A DNA stretch of 64,000 nt from Sweltsa coloradensis (Eukaryota > Arthropoda > Insecta > Plecoptera > Chloroperlidae), in the NCBI GenBank assembly GCA_024449915.1, contig JAMZAV010000786.1, forward strand, positions 62,001 through 126,000, read 5' to 3'. A program made the translations under genes and the position numbers. The notes below the pieces were generated by a model, which ran no database searches, had not been told where the DNA came from, and saw only the letters and a list, made by a program, of their open reading frames with translations. Within the stretch, counting starts at the first letter, position 1, and each line of letters starts with the position of its first letter. This document shows, piece by piece, positions 1 through 12,672 of the stretch.

Positions 1-40
1 TCAACGCGACTAAAAAAATCGTTTGCGAAGCTTCCTAGTA
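1..40 (+). mobile_element. 3' end of a family 1 Helitron-like element
   Basis: The first 40 bases repeat 4625-4664 with only a small change, including the AACGC...GTTTGCGAAGC block and the CCTAGT terminus. The rest lies outside the window. Confidence 0.55.
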
Positions 41-451
41 CACTTTGTGTAATGTAGGCCTAGGCTAGACATTGTCTTCCATTTTTTTAGGCAGGCTGGG
101 GCCTAGCAAATCTTAGGAGTAAATGCCTACTCTTGGATAAGCCTTTGTATGAATCAAATATGTACCGGTACTCAATTCTAGTGCAAAACTGACTTATTTT
201 TTCTTAACCTCATGTCAACTGTAAAAAATCCAAAATAAAACATCACTGAAAGCCTGGGCCTATTGGGCCTACACCGATATTTTAAATTAGATAACACCAT
301 TAGTATGTGCCGCTCCCCTAGCAATGAGCTCTATTGTTCGAAATTGGGTACAAGTGTCAAAACTCTGAAGCTAAATTGCATGTCCTTACGCTGTAATTTA
401 TCAAGCTTATTACAAATACAAAATACAAAAATACAATTAAAAAGACTTACA

Positions 452-512
452 GGTTGCCGCGGCTGCAGTCGGTAGAGCACAAGCTTGGGAGGTCTGGGTT
501 CAATAGACCTAA
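452..512 (+). repeat. tRNA-like SINE head
   Basis: An A-box-like GGCTGCAGTCGGTAGAGC and a B-box-like GGGTTCAATAGACC have tRNA spacing, but the acceptor stem does not close. This suggests a SINE or tRNA relic. Confidence 0.4.
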
Positions 513-1134
513 CTAGCTGTTAAAAGGTTGATACAAAGGGATATATTGAGTGATCAAGCAGGAATAATAGCCTATAAATGAGAGATGAAATATTAAGTTG
601 ACAATTTAATTGTGTCCCAAAAATCAGACAAATTGTTACAAGTGATTGGTAGGCTTAGCCTACAAGGAAATCAAATGTCACTTTTAGTGATCTGTGAAAT
701 TAGGCCTACAAGTTATGCAATGGAATATAGGTTACAAGTTATACAATGAAATACAGGTTACAAGTTATAGGTTACAAATATTAGGTCCTTTAGGCCTATA
801 AAAATGAGATTAAAGCCTCGTTTTAAGCTCAGTTCAAAATGTTTTTATCAGGCATGAGAGCCTTGTTTTACCTCAAAAGTTCAGTTGATAGGCTAATGTT
901 CAATAGCCCTTAGGCCTTCGTGAGTGTATTAAAAGTTCAATTAAAACGTTATTACGTACCAATATTCTGCCCTTGGGCTTACGTGCTTTGTTTTTGTCGA
1001 AGTTTGTTTGTAGTAGGGTTAGGCCTAGCCTAGGCCGAATCCAGGTAGATGTCCAAGACTGTGTTACAACGTCCAGGTGAGAATCACGCCCGCGAGTCCA
1101 AGTCCTTGCCTCAATCAAAAATGTTCCTTAGAAT

Positions 1135-2102
1135 TAGGGATGTGCGGGTACCCGAAAAACGGGTAATTTTCGGGTAGGTAAAATTACCCGACCTCGGGTC
1201 GGGCCGTCAATTCCTACCCGAAAAAGTTGGGTCGGGTAGAAGTAATAAAGAAACACGCCAATCTGCTCCTTTTAAACCTCCCGCTCAGACGCCAAACCAA
1301 CAGCTGACGTCGGAGCGGACCAATCGCTACGACGTGGGCGCGGCTATGCTATGATGCTGTGTCCTTGGCTCTTCCGGCGCTGTCCCCGCTAAAGTAATAG
1401 GCCCTACTGACCGTCATTACTCGTCTTCTGGTTATTCAACGCTAATAACGGCATAAAGCAAGTGAATACTACGTACGTAGGCGAATGGTGAAAAAGAAAC
1501 AACGCTAATAAACATCGTCGAATGCCTAGGCGGCAGGCCTAGAACAAAGTTGCAATTCATCTAGAAGTTCGATCTAGTGCGCATCGTTGCGCGCAGCAGA
1601 AGCGTTGGGCGGAGTCAGACCGAAAGGCTGGTGCAAACGCGCGATTTCGTCAGATGCATGGCTGGTACAAACGCATGATGATGATTTCGTCGGCCGGAAG
1701 AGAAAAATACGCGATCGCATCGGTTTTTCTTGGGGTTTTCGTATCGGAAATATTAGAAAACGATCGTTACGATATTATTTCCGAGAATAACGAACGATTG
1801 ATGCAGGAAAAACGATAATAGCGGGGTTTCACTGTACTAGACCTAGGCCTAGGCATACTCAAGCAAAAGTTCATAAGACGCCGATTTGGATGTTCTTTGT
1901 GTCAATACAGCCCAGAGTGGCTACCTGCAACCAATGCAAAACTGTTTTGTAGGATTTTTTTTTTTTAATGAATTCACAAATAAAAAAAATTTCACTACCC
2001 GAGCCCGACCCGAGGGTACTTCAATTACCCGAGCCCGAGGGTACTTTCAATTACCCGACCCGAGCCCGACCCGAGTTCAAAACCACTACCCACACATCCC
2101 TA
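1135..2102. mobile_element. hAT-type MITE with 8-bp target duplication
   Basis: The ends are TAGGGATGTG and CACATCCCTA. The flanks carry identical 8-bp copies of CTTAGAAT (1127-1134 and 2103-2110). Both ends are filled with ACCCGA/TCGGGT repeats. No transposase is encoded. It lies in a striatin intron. Confidence 0.85.
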
Positions 2103-2828
2103 CTTAGAATGTAATTGTACGTGTTAATTAAATAATTGTCGGCCGCTTGGTTCTCCTCGTATGGCGTCCCTCCTTCCCTCGTTCAACACATCTGTGCTCG
2201 TCTATGGCTGGATAGGTTCTGATGGCGTCTGTTAGTGAATGTTCCAGAAGGATTTTTCATGATGATGTCATATAGAACGTTCTGGAACATTGATGGCGCA
2301 GTTAGAAGTACTTAGGGTTCTATTTGGTAAATCATGTCGCAGTACGACAACGTTTGTGACAGTTGGTAATGTACGTGAAATAAAGTTCGTTGTTTTGGCA
2401 GAGGTGTAATAGTTCACATTTTTTATGCTTGTGTGCAGCACTTGTCTGAAGCATGGTCTGGAAATCGATGCAGCTGTCGATATCCCAGTCGGTAAAAGTA
2501 GCGCACTGCTTGAGGTCGGTGATCGATATTTGTTTAAACACTGCGCGGGATTATTTGAAGTGGTTTTTGACACGTAAATGTTTTGACACTAAAGAATTCA
2601 CTGTCGTTGTTGTTGTTGGTTAATATTGATTGTTTGACTGAACATTGAAGAGTTTAATAAATGTTTACTTATAAATTTGTTATTGAATAATTATTTAAAG
2701 TAGGCCTAAAAATTGGTTATGTTACAACGCCTACATTTCATAGAGGAAATACAAGGCAATATTTTAAACATTTTGAATTTGTACACAAACATACATAGTA
2801 ATCCATGGGTGTAATTCATAATTTTCAG

Positions 2829-3133
2829 ATCCAAGTGTTCTGACGGGTAGTTTAGAAGGACACACCGATGCAGTTTGGGGTTTAAGCTTACATTCACAAA
2901 GTCAGCGAGTTGACTTGCTCTCCTGCTCTTCGGATGGCACCGTCAAACTCTGGTCACCCTCGGAAAAAAATTCCTACCTCTCGAGCTACGCATCAGAACA
3001 AGACGGGTGGCCAACCTCAGTTGATTTTGTTCGGGATGAACCAAACAGAATGGTGGCAGCATACAATTCAGGAGCATGCATAATATATGACTTGGAGTCT
3101 GCTAAGCCTCTGGTTCGCTTAGAAACAAACCAG
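2829..3133 (+). CDS. STRN: Striatin exon (antepenultimate coding exon)
   Basis: The acceptor is TTTTCAG before 2829 and the donor is CAG|GTAAGT after 3133. The exon opens with two bases completing an Asp codon from the previous exon, then 101 codons. It holds a WD blade with the SCSSDGTVKLW motif, then a stretch ending in LETNQ. The reading frame continues into the intron to 3232, but the consensus donor and the clean phase match to the next exon make 3133 the end. Confidence 0.93.
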
Positions 3134-6100
3134 GTAAGTTTCTTGGACATGATCTGGCAGGTTGCCATGTACTCTAGTAAACTTGCCCTACAGAGGAGCT
3201 TTATTTCTATATTTATCATTGGATTAACTTAAAAAAAGAAATTTGATTTACGACAAGAAGACCATCTTACTTTCTCCTGAGTGGCCAAGACATTGTGTTC
3301 AAACGTTATGCGTTTTTTCGTGCCATGTAGGCCTACAGTATTTTTGTGAATATAGGCCACAGGTATACTTACAAATATCAAGTTACAAAAGCAAGGTTCG
3401 GCCATTTTACAAAGCAATTTGTCAATGTGGTACTATTTACATCCTACTCGTTATATTTAAGAAAATGACCTTCGTGTAAATACAGTACTGTATTTACCCG
3501 AAACAATGACAACCTCGAATTTAAGACGACCCCCTATTTTCAGGAAATTTAACTGAAAAATCATATCCTCAAATTTAAGACGACCCCCAATTTCAGGAAG
3601 TTAAATATTTCAACATACGTGTTGGCTTGAATATCATACGGGCAGTGTTTTTTAGAAGAGGCTTACACACTCACATCGCCATACCAAAATGTACCCAGCA
3701 CGATGATAGTCTTATTTCTATAATATATGATATATATCCATACGATACGATTGCGACGTCATATTGCGATAATCGTACTGTCTTATTTTGAAATCTAATA
3801 TTATTCCTCCCCTCTCCGCTGGATCTTTAATGCAGTCACCTTTTTTAAATTATTGGATGAGCGAAGCGAAGACTTCAATTTCACCGACCCCCCAAAAAAT
3901 TTAGCTCGGGTGTTTTTTTGTTTGTTTGTTTTTTTTTTTTTTTTGCATTTCTGTCTGTTTGTTCGCTCTCTACCGGGCAAACGGCATATGCGATCTTGAT
4001 GAAAATTTGAGGGGACCTTCGAAATCTCTGAACTTAGACTTGCTACGTTTTTGGGTACAATCGAAGAAATATTTCTCATGAATATCGTACTTTTACAATT
4101 TTTTTCGATTTTTAGTGCGATATTTTCGTGACATTTGGGCCGATTCTGACCAAACGGGTTGGGCTACAACGTTCATATTTCACATGCACATTAAGGTAAT
4201 GGTGATGTATTGACGTTTGAAAGAAAAAGTTGAAAAAGTTAGCCAGAATCTATAGAAATAAAGGTTTTAATTTGAGTTTTTTGAGGTGTTAAAAACCTTT
4301 ATTTCTATAGATTCTGGCTAACTTTTTCAACTTTTTCTTTCAAAAGTCAATACATTACCCTTACCTTAATGTTTATGTGAAACATGAAAGTTGTAGCCCC
4401 ACCCGTTTGGTCAGAATCCGCCCAAATAGCACGAAAATATAGATTTTACATCTTTCTCACAGCCTTGTATGAAAACTTCACAGGAGATTTTATACCTTAC
4501 TCACAGCCTTGTTACAAACAATCAAAGATCCAACAGACCTAATGATTGCTTTGTATGGGCCGTGTTAATATGTTTTTATTATTTTAAATTAATATTAACA
4601 TTTTTTAATTAAAAAGCTCATCCATCAACGCGACTAAAAAAAGCGTTTGCGAAGCTTCCTAGTTGATAACTTTTTTAATGTTTAGCATCCCTAATTTATT
4701 CCATCCAGAGGTTGAAATTAACTATTTTTGCCACTAGCCCTTCAGGCTTATGGCAACAATAGTCCTCTAGCCCGAGAGCATCTTTACTAGCCCGCAATCA
4801 AATAGGTTATACTTATAGTGATGTAAAACAATCATACGTGAATGTTTTAAGTCACAATATTTGCTGGGTGTTACGTGTGGGTGTGCGCCATCGGGAACCC
4901 TGGAAAAATTACTCTCCTGTCGGGCTAGTGAAATGAGATTTTACTAGCCCGAGTAAAGTTTCACTAGCCTCGGGCGAGTGTTAATTTCGACCCATGATTC
5001 CATCGCTTTTCATTATTTTTTTCATTATTTTTATTTATTTATTATTTATTTATTTTTATTTTATTTAAACAATTGTTTATTTAATATATTTATATATTTA
5101 TACAACAATTTATTAATTTTAATTTTTGTGTCAGGAGGCCGACAACAACTTGATTAGCCGTCAAATCAACTGTGTCGTTGCTCATCCAACTCTTCCCCTC
5201 ACCATGACTGCGCACGAAGATCGACATATTCGCTTCTTCGACAACAACACTGGGAAGCTAGTGCATTCGATGGTTGCGCATCTAGACTCGGTTACAAGCT
5301 TGGCTGTGGATCCGAATGGCCTCTACCTTCTATCTGGAAGTAAGATTTGTATCCTATTCACCATATATTTGTAATTCTAAACATAACAATTTAAATACAG
5401 CTGTGCAGCCATGTTACATTAAATCCTTTAATATATCAATTTGTTTTTCCTATTTTTACCAATAATACCTCTCATTTTGCAAGTGTTGTCAACTTATCTC
5501 ATAACATGCAACCCAATTATTCTTCATGTTTCACTTCTAATCATGTTTAAATGCAACAAGGATAGGTTTATAATAGCCTAGGCTATATGCATTTTAAAAA
5601 AAATCACACAAATAATAAAACATTTCAATGTGTTGATATCTAAATTTCTGTGTGATATTGATTTACTCAATTGCAGGTTGCACTATTGTAATATATGTGG
5701 GATTGTGGGTATGGGTAGATATCCTGAAATTTGTCTTAAAATGGTAAAAGTGTCCGTACTGTGCATGCGGTAAATATATGCGCCGCAACACGCCCCACTT
5801 TGTGTGTTTGTGTATGCCATATATACGCATATTATCACTGGCAACATTCATTTGAGTTAGCAAAAAAGAGGTCTTCGTTCTAGCGATTTTTGTTCTGTTA
5901 TGTTGGTGGTAAATTATTGATTTTTCGAGGCTACCCTAAGGCGAATAGCAGCCTGTTGCTTCATGTGTGCATCGTGGCGTCGCGCAAGGATTGTTTATCT
6001 GTCTAGAACATCCGGTTATTTCAGGTTCAGATAGTTTTGTAGGGTGAATTGAATGATTTGATTAATTACAGTGATGATACAAAAACTTTTACTGAGATAC

Positions 6101-7017
6101 TTGCAAAAATGGTAAAGTAATGACTGAGGTGTAAATAAAGGTTATTTTCTCTTAAATTAATACACAGGGAAAACCAATTTCACAGTTCAGGGGTTGAAAA
6201 GTTTTGCATGCTTGCTGCCTTTTAACTTTAATTCTATGTGCAACCTACAATTGAGCAAATACAGCAGTCGTAGCCCAGCCCTTGTAAAATGTTTGTAGTT
6301 TTATGTTCAATCACGAAATAGTATTCCCGTTTCACACTTTTTATACAGCAAATTCTTCCAACTTTATTTACCACTTCATATGGTGCCTATGTATTATATT
6401 ATACTATATGGAAGTTTCAATTGCTAGGATTGGTTGGTGATGAGTTCCCAGGTTGAGAAAGAACAAAAATAAAATTTGAGTATGACAACACATTTTCACC
6501 TGTAGCTGATGACTGCAACTAATTTAAAGTGGTTACCCTTGCTTGTTATTCATTTCTCCAACTAGTGTAGACAAAGAAACATACTTGATTTCTTCCTTGT
6601 CTCATATCATATTGTGTTTTGTGTTTTCTTGTTCATTAACATATAAAGTAATATTTCAGTCCCTTTAAGTTTGTTGTATGTATGTAATTACTTATCACTG
6701 CAGTCAATTCCATGGACGATGCCACTCCATGAATTTGTTGCAAACACATGAGGATTGATTCTAGATTAATTATTTTACCATCTAAATTGTTTACTGGTAT
6801 TTAGCCTGTGGAGAATGAATTACTTACATTTGTACTATTCATTGTAGGTCACGATTGCAGTATCAGGCTATGGAATCTCGACAACAAAACCTGCGTGCAA
6901 GAAATCACGGCTCATCGAAAGAAGTTTGATGAAAGCATATTCGATGTCGCGTTCCACCCGTCGCGCCCATACATTGCAAGTGCGGGTGCCGACGGCTTGG
7001 CCAAAGTATTCGTGTGA
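2829..7017 (+). CDS. STRN: Striatin, C-terminal WD40 portion (last three coding exons; 5' end outside window)
   Basis: Three exons, joined at 2829-3133, 5135-5339 and 6848-7017, encode about 226 residues. They align from memory along their full length with the C-terminal third of vertebrate striatins (SVLTGSLEGHTDAVWGL, AHEDRHIRFFDNNTGK, LWNLDNKTCVQEITAHRK and the ending GLAKVFV). They form the last blades of the WD40 propeller. All junctions are GT-AG and the reading phase is kept (2, 0 and 1 across the boundaries), with a TGA stop at 7015-7017. Striatins are PP2A regulatory B''' subunits that scaffold STRIPAK with MOB4, STRIP1/2 and GCKIII kinases. The caveolin-binding, coiled-coil and calmodulin-binding parts must lie before position 1. 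The single gene could equal STRN, STRN3 or STRN4; an invertebrate would normally have one copy. No frameshift or stop is seen. Confidence 0.95.
3477..3600. repeat. Fragment related to the CCGTATTTGC element
   Basis: A TAAATACAGTACTGTATTTA palindrome leads into two tandem TTTAAGACGACCCCC blocks (about 3520 and 3577), echoing the subterminal sequence of 17960-18144. Only one end is visible. Confidence 0.35.
3854..4664 (+). mobile_element. Helitron-like non-autonomous element, family 1
   Basis: The head is GATGAGCGAAGCGAAG. The tail has an AACGC...GCGTT hairpin and ends CTTCCTAGT, resembling a Helitron 3' end (hairpin plus CTAG before T). A palindrome of about 300 bp (4133-4431) lies inside. 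It contains the recurring core near 3980-4010. Helitron assignment is an inference. Confidence 0.45.
4133..4431. repeat. Large palindrome inside family 1 repeat
   Basis: Arms of about 140 bp around 4282 pair over ATTCTGACCAAACGGG/CCCGTTTGGTCAGAAT and AACCTTTATTTCTATAGATT, with a few mismatches. One arm of the same repeat recurs at 37013-37160. Confidence 0.75.
5135..5339 (+). CDS. STRN: Striatin exon (penultimate coding exon)
   Basis: The acceptor is TGTCAG before 5135. The donor is GTAAGA from 5340, so the last base of the exon is the first base of a Ser codon completed in the next exon. The exon encodes the INCVVAHPTLPLTMTAHED and MVAHLDSVTSLAVDPNG segments, two WD repeats highly conserved in striatins. 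Confidence 0.93.
5858..6172 (+). repeat. Dispersed repeat, copy in striatin intron
   Basis: The sequence from AAGAGGTCTTCGTTCTAGCG to TTAAATTAATACACAGGG recurs inverted at 54235-54553. Similarity runs the whole length with small indels. Its origin is unknown. Confidence 0.7.
6848..7017 (+). CDS. STRN: Striatin terminal coding exon
   Basis: The acceptor is TTGTAG before 6848. The exon starts with GT, completing the split Ser, and continues with HDCSIRLWNL. It closes the propeller with FDVAFHPSRPYIASAGADG and ends in KVFV followed by TGA. This matches the invariant C terminus of striatins. Confidence 0.94.
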
Positions 7018-7540
7018 GGAGATAAGAGTAAAATATATTTGTATATATAAATATTAAATATATATGTATGCATTGTCTTTCTGATGAACCAACATGTGAC
7101 CAGGGATCGTAGATTTGGCCTGTGGTTAAAATTGTTGATTCATTTGAAAGAAATATATCAACAGCGAGAATGCCACGGCCAGACAACGAAATGCACTAGT
7201 AAAAGCACTAAAAGGCTAAATTACGTGTGAATTGAAGGGAAGAGATAGGATTTCAGGAAGGTAACGGGGTGCAATTCTAGATCCAACTGTATAATTTTCA
7301 ACTAGCAGTGATCTAGAAAATATCGGCTCTGCAGCTTTGTCCTTTAGAAAGTGCAACATTTTTATAATGAGCTGGTTTCACACTAAAATACACTACCCAG
7401 GTGTGAGCATCATTCCAAATTTAAAGCTTGCATGCATGGTTTGTAAATTAGTCCCCCAAAATGTGCCAAATCAAAAGTTTACCATTTGCTTTAGTAGGCA
7501 CTCGCCTCAGACTTATTTTTTATTTTGTAATTAATTAAAT
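7018..7540 (+). other. Probable striatin 3' UTR
   Basis: AT-rich sequence follows the stop. No AATAAA is present near the stop. The variant polyadenylation hexamer ATTAAA occurs at 7053-7058 and 7534-7539, so the 3' end is placed here only by inference. No other coding signal is visible. Confidence 0.4.
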
Positions 7541-7784
7541 GTTTACACTAGGGGGGTAGTACTTTCTGGTCTGGAGTCGAGTTTCGAGTCGAGTAGTAAA
7601 CAAAAATCTTCAAATCTATAAGTTGTTCTTGTATGTATATATGCTCTTTAGTATTATTATTAGTAGTCGTAGTAGTAGTAGTGACATGTTCATACATAAC
7701 ATCATAGGCCCTATTTATTTGCCAATTATGCTCCTATGCAGTGGCGTAGCCTATGCAGAGGGGGCCAAAATAATTTGACATTAC

Positions 7785-8797
7785 TAGGGCTGTGCGAGTC
7801 TCGACTTTTCGAGATTCGAGCGAGAAAAAAGTACTGCTCGAATCTCGATCTCAAATTGCTAGAAAAAACGAGTCTTGATCGGTCTCGAGACGGGCCGGCT
7901 CAAGATGTTTTCAGAACACACTATAGCAGTAGAGTTCTATTCATGGCGTTCCAATCACCGACGTCAGAGAGCAGCACAGTTCAATACACGAATGCCAACA
8001 TAACAAACCAGTATTGAACCTTTACTTTATGGTAAAAGCCCTCCTACTGTAGTAACGTTCAAGTTGGTATGTTGGTCATTCCGAAATTGCGCGGCATGGT
8101 TACGCGTCAGTAGTCGCCATTTTACAAAGCATACTTGTTGATTGATATGACGCCTACCGTTCCAGTTACGAGTCGAAAGCCTATTTACATCCAATTAGGC
8201 CTAGCGCACGCAAATTACACGAATGTGAAAGCTACATCCATCCACTTGCTAGAATTAAAATTAAAACCAATCATAACCGTCCGTGTTTAAGTGGGAATAG
8301 TCTCTCCGCCCTTCACAAAGTTCTAGGTTATGTCATTCACAAACACTCGTCAGTCATGTCAAACAGACCGGCCCCTAGGCTTGTCTAGGCAGGCCCTAGA
8401 GTTCTGCGATGTCTGAAGCTGAAAACACTGATGAGATAAATAGGCCTAGGCCTAGCGTAGACCTACTGTGTAGGTTAAGTCTCTCCCTAAAATATTAGGG
8501 TAGCTAGGGCCTAGCTGGCCGGGATTTGTTTAGTTTCGGGGCCATTGGAGAGTGGATTCCAACAGACTTGCAGCCACGTTTCACCCTAATTTAGGACACC
8601 GCCTCCTTTGATTTTCCCTACCCGACCCAAAAACCCAGTGCAGTTTACTACCTGAAGCCGCTCAGTGCTACTGAGCTAAATGTCTATACTGCAATTTCAG
8701 TGCTCTCGATCTTGATTCTCGCTCGAGATTCAAGATTTTTTTTTAAATTCTCGCCCGATCTTGCTCGACTTAAAAAATCCCTGCTCTCACGTCCCTA
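7785..8797. mobile_element. hAT-type MITE, TAGGGCTGTGCGAG family, copy 1
   Basis: It starts TAGGGCTGTGCGAGTCTCGA and ends ACGTCCCTA. Flanks are GACATTAC (7777-7784) and GTCATTAC (8798-8805), an 8-bp duplication with one change. CTCGA-rich repeats occupy both ends. It is the same family as 48127-49379. Confidence 0.75.
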
Positions 8798-9431
8798 GTC
8801 ATTACTATTCAAGGTACCTACTTGCATAATACTAAATTCAAATTTAAAACTCTACAGCTACACAAGTGCAATAAATCAAATGATATACTTGAAGACACAT
8901 CTTGTTGATTGATTGGATTGATTAATGATTGGATATTGCTTAACGTCTCATATTTATGCACTGTGGCTAATCGAGATGATGAGTGGTGATGAGTGGTGAT
9001 AGATGAGGATGAAGTATAAACAGAAGGGAGGAGGGGAAACCCGGTACCGGCACATAGTGTCTTTTTTAAGACACATCCTGTATTTATCCAAATATACTCA
9101 TTACCACATACAGAACACGTCTTTTTTATGCATAGTTTCCGCAGAAAATGACTACTAAATTAACTGTGCACACAATTGAAGTTTTTTCTTGAGAATCGAT
9201 TCTTAGGTCACAATGATCGATTCCAATTTTTTGGAATCGATGTCATCCCTATTTTGTACTATATTCTAGTTGATCTCCTTTTAAAATTACGGCATATACT
9301 TAGCATTGTAGGCTTCCAAGATTTATTTTCTTCTTAATTAGGCAGCGTGCATCTTATTTTACGACGGTATCTCGAGATTCACATAGCTTTGTGCTCTCAT
9401 CTACCGAAAAGCACGCCGGAATGTAGTAAAC

Positions 9432-9859
9432 TGGAGATGGGCCGAACCCCCAAAAATGGTTGATACCGGCTCCGATACCACAAAACCGAGGCCAATACCG
9501 ATTTCGAAACCCATCACTGAAGAAAAGGTTTGAAGTAGCTGCCTAAGCCTACTGTATGGACTAGGAGGGCTTGTTCTAGGTCCTGATACACCGGTAGGGC
9601 TAGGTGTATGTATGGCTACATTATCATTACATTTGCAAATGTGCAAATTTCTCGTTCTTGGAGAATACAAGGAATTACTGTTTGAGTTCATTTCCGGTAG
9701 TGTCTCTGTCCGATATATCGATAAAATGGCGACTAGTCGACATGAAAAGAGAAGGCAATACCAACTTCGAAGAACATCGACTGAAATTCAAAACAATCTA
9801 AAAAACTGATTCTTACCGATATGGAGAGAATCGGTAGTATCGACATCGGCCCATCTCTA
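9432..9859. mobile_element. hAT-like MITE, GAGATGGGCCGA ends
   Basis: The left end TGGAGATGGGCCGAAC and right end TCGGCCCATCTCTA form a terminal inverted repeat. The interior is filled with CCGATA/TATCGG motifs. No target duplication is visible. Confidence 0.5.
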
Positions 9860-10279
9860 TCGTGGCTCAGTCAGTTTTATTTCAAATAAGGAGGCGGGAA
9901 AACTGGAACTTAGAACTCGACTCTTGAATAACTCGCTTGAGCCTCGACGAAGTTTACAGTAGTGGCATGTTTTATTTATTTAGTTAAGTACAGTGTCGGT
10001 TCTACGTTTCTCCCTTAGGTATATGAGTTTTGGAGTCTTTGCCATTCCCCACTCTGAGTAATGTAAATTAAGATTCTTAGTTACTTAGCTCGCATGGCAC
10101 AATGAGCCTCTCAACCGGAAACAACCAACCTTTGTGTCGTAATTGTTCTGTACCTATGACACTGTTAACAAAATTAGAGGGGTTTAATAATAGGTGGCTG
10201 TGCGGGCAGGAAAGTGACGCCGACGATAACATACACTTCCCGAAGTTATGTCGGCATTTGAAATTATTGAAAGATAATA

Positions 10280-10560
10280 TTATGAGACGAGTGAGCGCAG
10301 CAAACGTAGTCTACAACGCAGGTTGAAAAAAAGGGCACTCACTTTGAAAGCTGTGACCATGTCTGTCCGATGCCTAACGGCCAAACGGCTTAACAGATTG
10401 AGCTGAAATTTTAAACAAACATCCGTTACCAGTTACCTGAGATCTGCTAACAAACTGAACAAAATCCGTTGCGATCTAAACCTACAATAAATAAAAATCT
10501 TAAAAATTTAAACCTAGATTGCAAATGTGCATTTGCGATACGTATAGAAGGCCACAGCCA
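10280..10560 (+). repeat. Repeat with GACGAGTGAGCGCAGC head and the recurring core
   Basis: The head near 10284 resembles those of the Helitron-like families. The core CGGCTTAACAGATTGAGCTG lies near 10387, followed by AAATTTTAAAC. No coding function is visible. Confidence 0.4.
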
Positions 10561-11030
10561 TGGTTACATAAATTAAAAACAATGATTTTGGTGACGGATA
10601 AAAAATCACCAAGTCGGTGGTTACCACCACGTGTTTTGTTTGTTTTCTTAAATGTCAATGTCCGGCGCTAGGAAGTCTATATTATAGATATAGGCGTACC
10701 CTTCGGTAGGCCTGTTAGGACATTTGGCCAAGAGATGGCTCGCGCCTAAACGAACTCCATTTCACAAACGTCAGCTGGTAAGTAGAGTATTACTCCTCGA
10801 AACTAGAGGCGAGCTCTGGTAGTCATTGTCCGGGACCTCTCCTCCTTCACTGACGACCTCCTGAACGACGACGACCAAAACGACATGAACGATGACAAAG
10901 ACGATGACGACCACGACGTGAGAACCCCTCTTTTCCTTTCACCTACCCGTAGCTGATTCTGATCTGCATGGGGTTTTCCTTCCTATATCCCCTAGGCTAG
11001 AGTGGCGTATTACGACCTGGCGGTTGACGC

Positions 11031-11465
11031 TAAGGTCTGCACGGGCCCGGGCTTGGCCCGCGGGCCGGGCTCGGGCCTTGTTATGCATTTTGAGTTGGGC
11101 CCGGCCGGCCCGAGCCTGATATTCACTGAATGACACGGCTTTTCGGGCTTTATGATGTAATTTGAAATCGGTATTTGCGATTGCGATCATAGAAATGTTC
11201 TTCGACAAAAATTTCAAACGTTTTGTTTCTCGTAATAGTAGTTTTCATCCCCACCGTGACGTTCATTCATTTTTCCCATGGTAAAAACTAAAAATCCGCA
11301 TTCTGTTTCTTTGTGTTTACCTCTGAACGGGCTGTAACGGGCCTACTTATAATTATGGCGGCCCGGGCTGGGCCCGGACTTTGATGAGCTAGTTAATACG
11401 GGCCTGGCCTTAAATTCGGCCCGGGCCGGGCCGGGCTTCTAGAAGTAGGCCCGTGCAGACCTCTA
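11031..11465. mobile_element. hAT-type MITE, GGTCTGCACGGGCC family, short copy
   Basis: It begins TAAGGTCTGCACGGGCCCGG and ends GGCCCGTGCAGACCTCTA. It is flanked by perfect 8-bp duplications GTTGACGC (11023-11030 and 11466-11473). The GC-rich ends are built from GGGCCCGG repeats. Confidence 0.87.
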
Positions 11466-11576
11466 GTTGACGCGCCCTCAATCCAAATCAACTTAACCCC
11501 AACTATGTCAAAGCCTCCTTTCAGTACGAAGGCGGCGACAACGACTACACGATTGGTTGATGCACTCTGAAACCAT

Positions 11577-11910
11577 ACTAGGAAAACGCCAAAGTCGTTG
11601 TTAGAGAGTGAGGAAGCCATGTGTTGAGTACTCGGTAACACTAGGGAAACGCCAAAGTCGTTGTTAGACGAGTGAGCAAGCCATGTGTTGAGTACTCGGT
11701 AACATTAATATATTATGAGTATAAATAAGAGGGGTTTGAGATTAGTTTTTATAAGGGCGCGTCAACACTGTAAGGCCTAATACACTACTCTAGCCTAATA
11801 GACTGTGGAGAAAATGCCTTGGGTTTTGGGGAGGAACGGGGATGTTTCCGGGTACTCAACACATGACTCACTCACTCGTCTAACAATGACTTTGGCGTTT
11901 CCGTAGTGTA
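11577..11910. mobile_element. Family 3 repeat with doubled left end and inverted right end
   Basis: A 63-bp unit starting ACTAGG(G/A)AAACGCCAAAGTC is tandemly repeated (11577-11639, 11640-11705). Its inverted counterpart (GGTACTCAACACATG...GACTTTGGCGTTTCC) lies at 11850-11908. It shares the tail hairpin theme with families 1 and 2. Confidence 0.55.
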
Positions 11911-12672
11911 TGTCAATGCTCATAATCATAAGGTCAAAAAGTCAATGACATTGGAATCTGATGTTCATGCATCGTGCATTGATTGCTTAAAACGAGAATA
12001 CGTAGTGCAAAGCAAAGCATAACACACAACCTGTTGTCCACATGCTTTCCTGTGAGTTGTATTAGTATTAGTAGTTTTAGGGCGCTTTAACAGCTAAGAT
12101 TATTCGCGCCTCCTGTGAGTCATGATCTGTCGTGATCAACGTATGTGTAGCACTTCTGACACACAACTTGTTTTTCGTTCGTAATCGTTCCATTCTTGTT
12201 AGCAACAAAACCAAACTCCTTCCACACCACACTTCTCTTTCTTGTAAGTGCCACTTACTTGGGCCTAGATGCCATCGTCATTTCAAACCGCGGAAAACAA
12301 TATTGCCAACAACAAACACGAGAAAAACACGTTTCTCGCAGGGCTGCCGAGAGCTGACTGACGGAAACGAACGTATAACCTTGGTACGACGTGACGGGAA
12401 CAGAGGCCGGCTGGCGGCCGAGACGAAGCCGCGTGCACACTCACCGAATACAACACGTGCTCTGTGTACAATGTTGCCGGTTTGACGCTAAGTTTCGATG
12501 TCGAACGATTTGCATTGATTCAATATTTAGATTTCGCAAGTAAATTTTGATGTCGAACGATTATAATGGCAAATCAATATCAAATCGAAGTCAATTTTTG
12601 CTTCGACATCGATGTCAAGTCCCAACCGTACCGTGCTATGTTCGGGCCAATACGGTAATATATATATACGTA

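Noticed and set aside
10102..10326. Short frame with a Cys-rich start
   Set aside because: The cysteine spacing does not fit a known finger, and the 3' part overlaps a dispersed repeat head.
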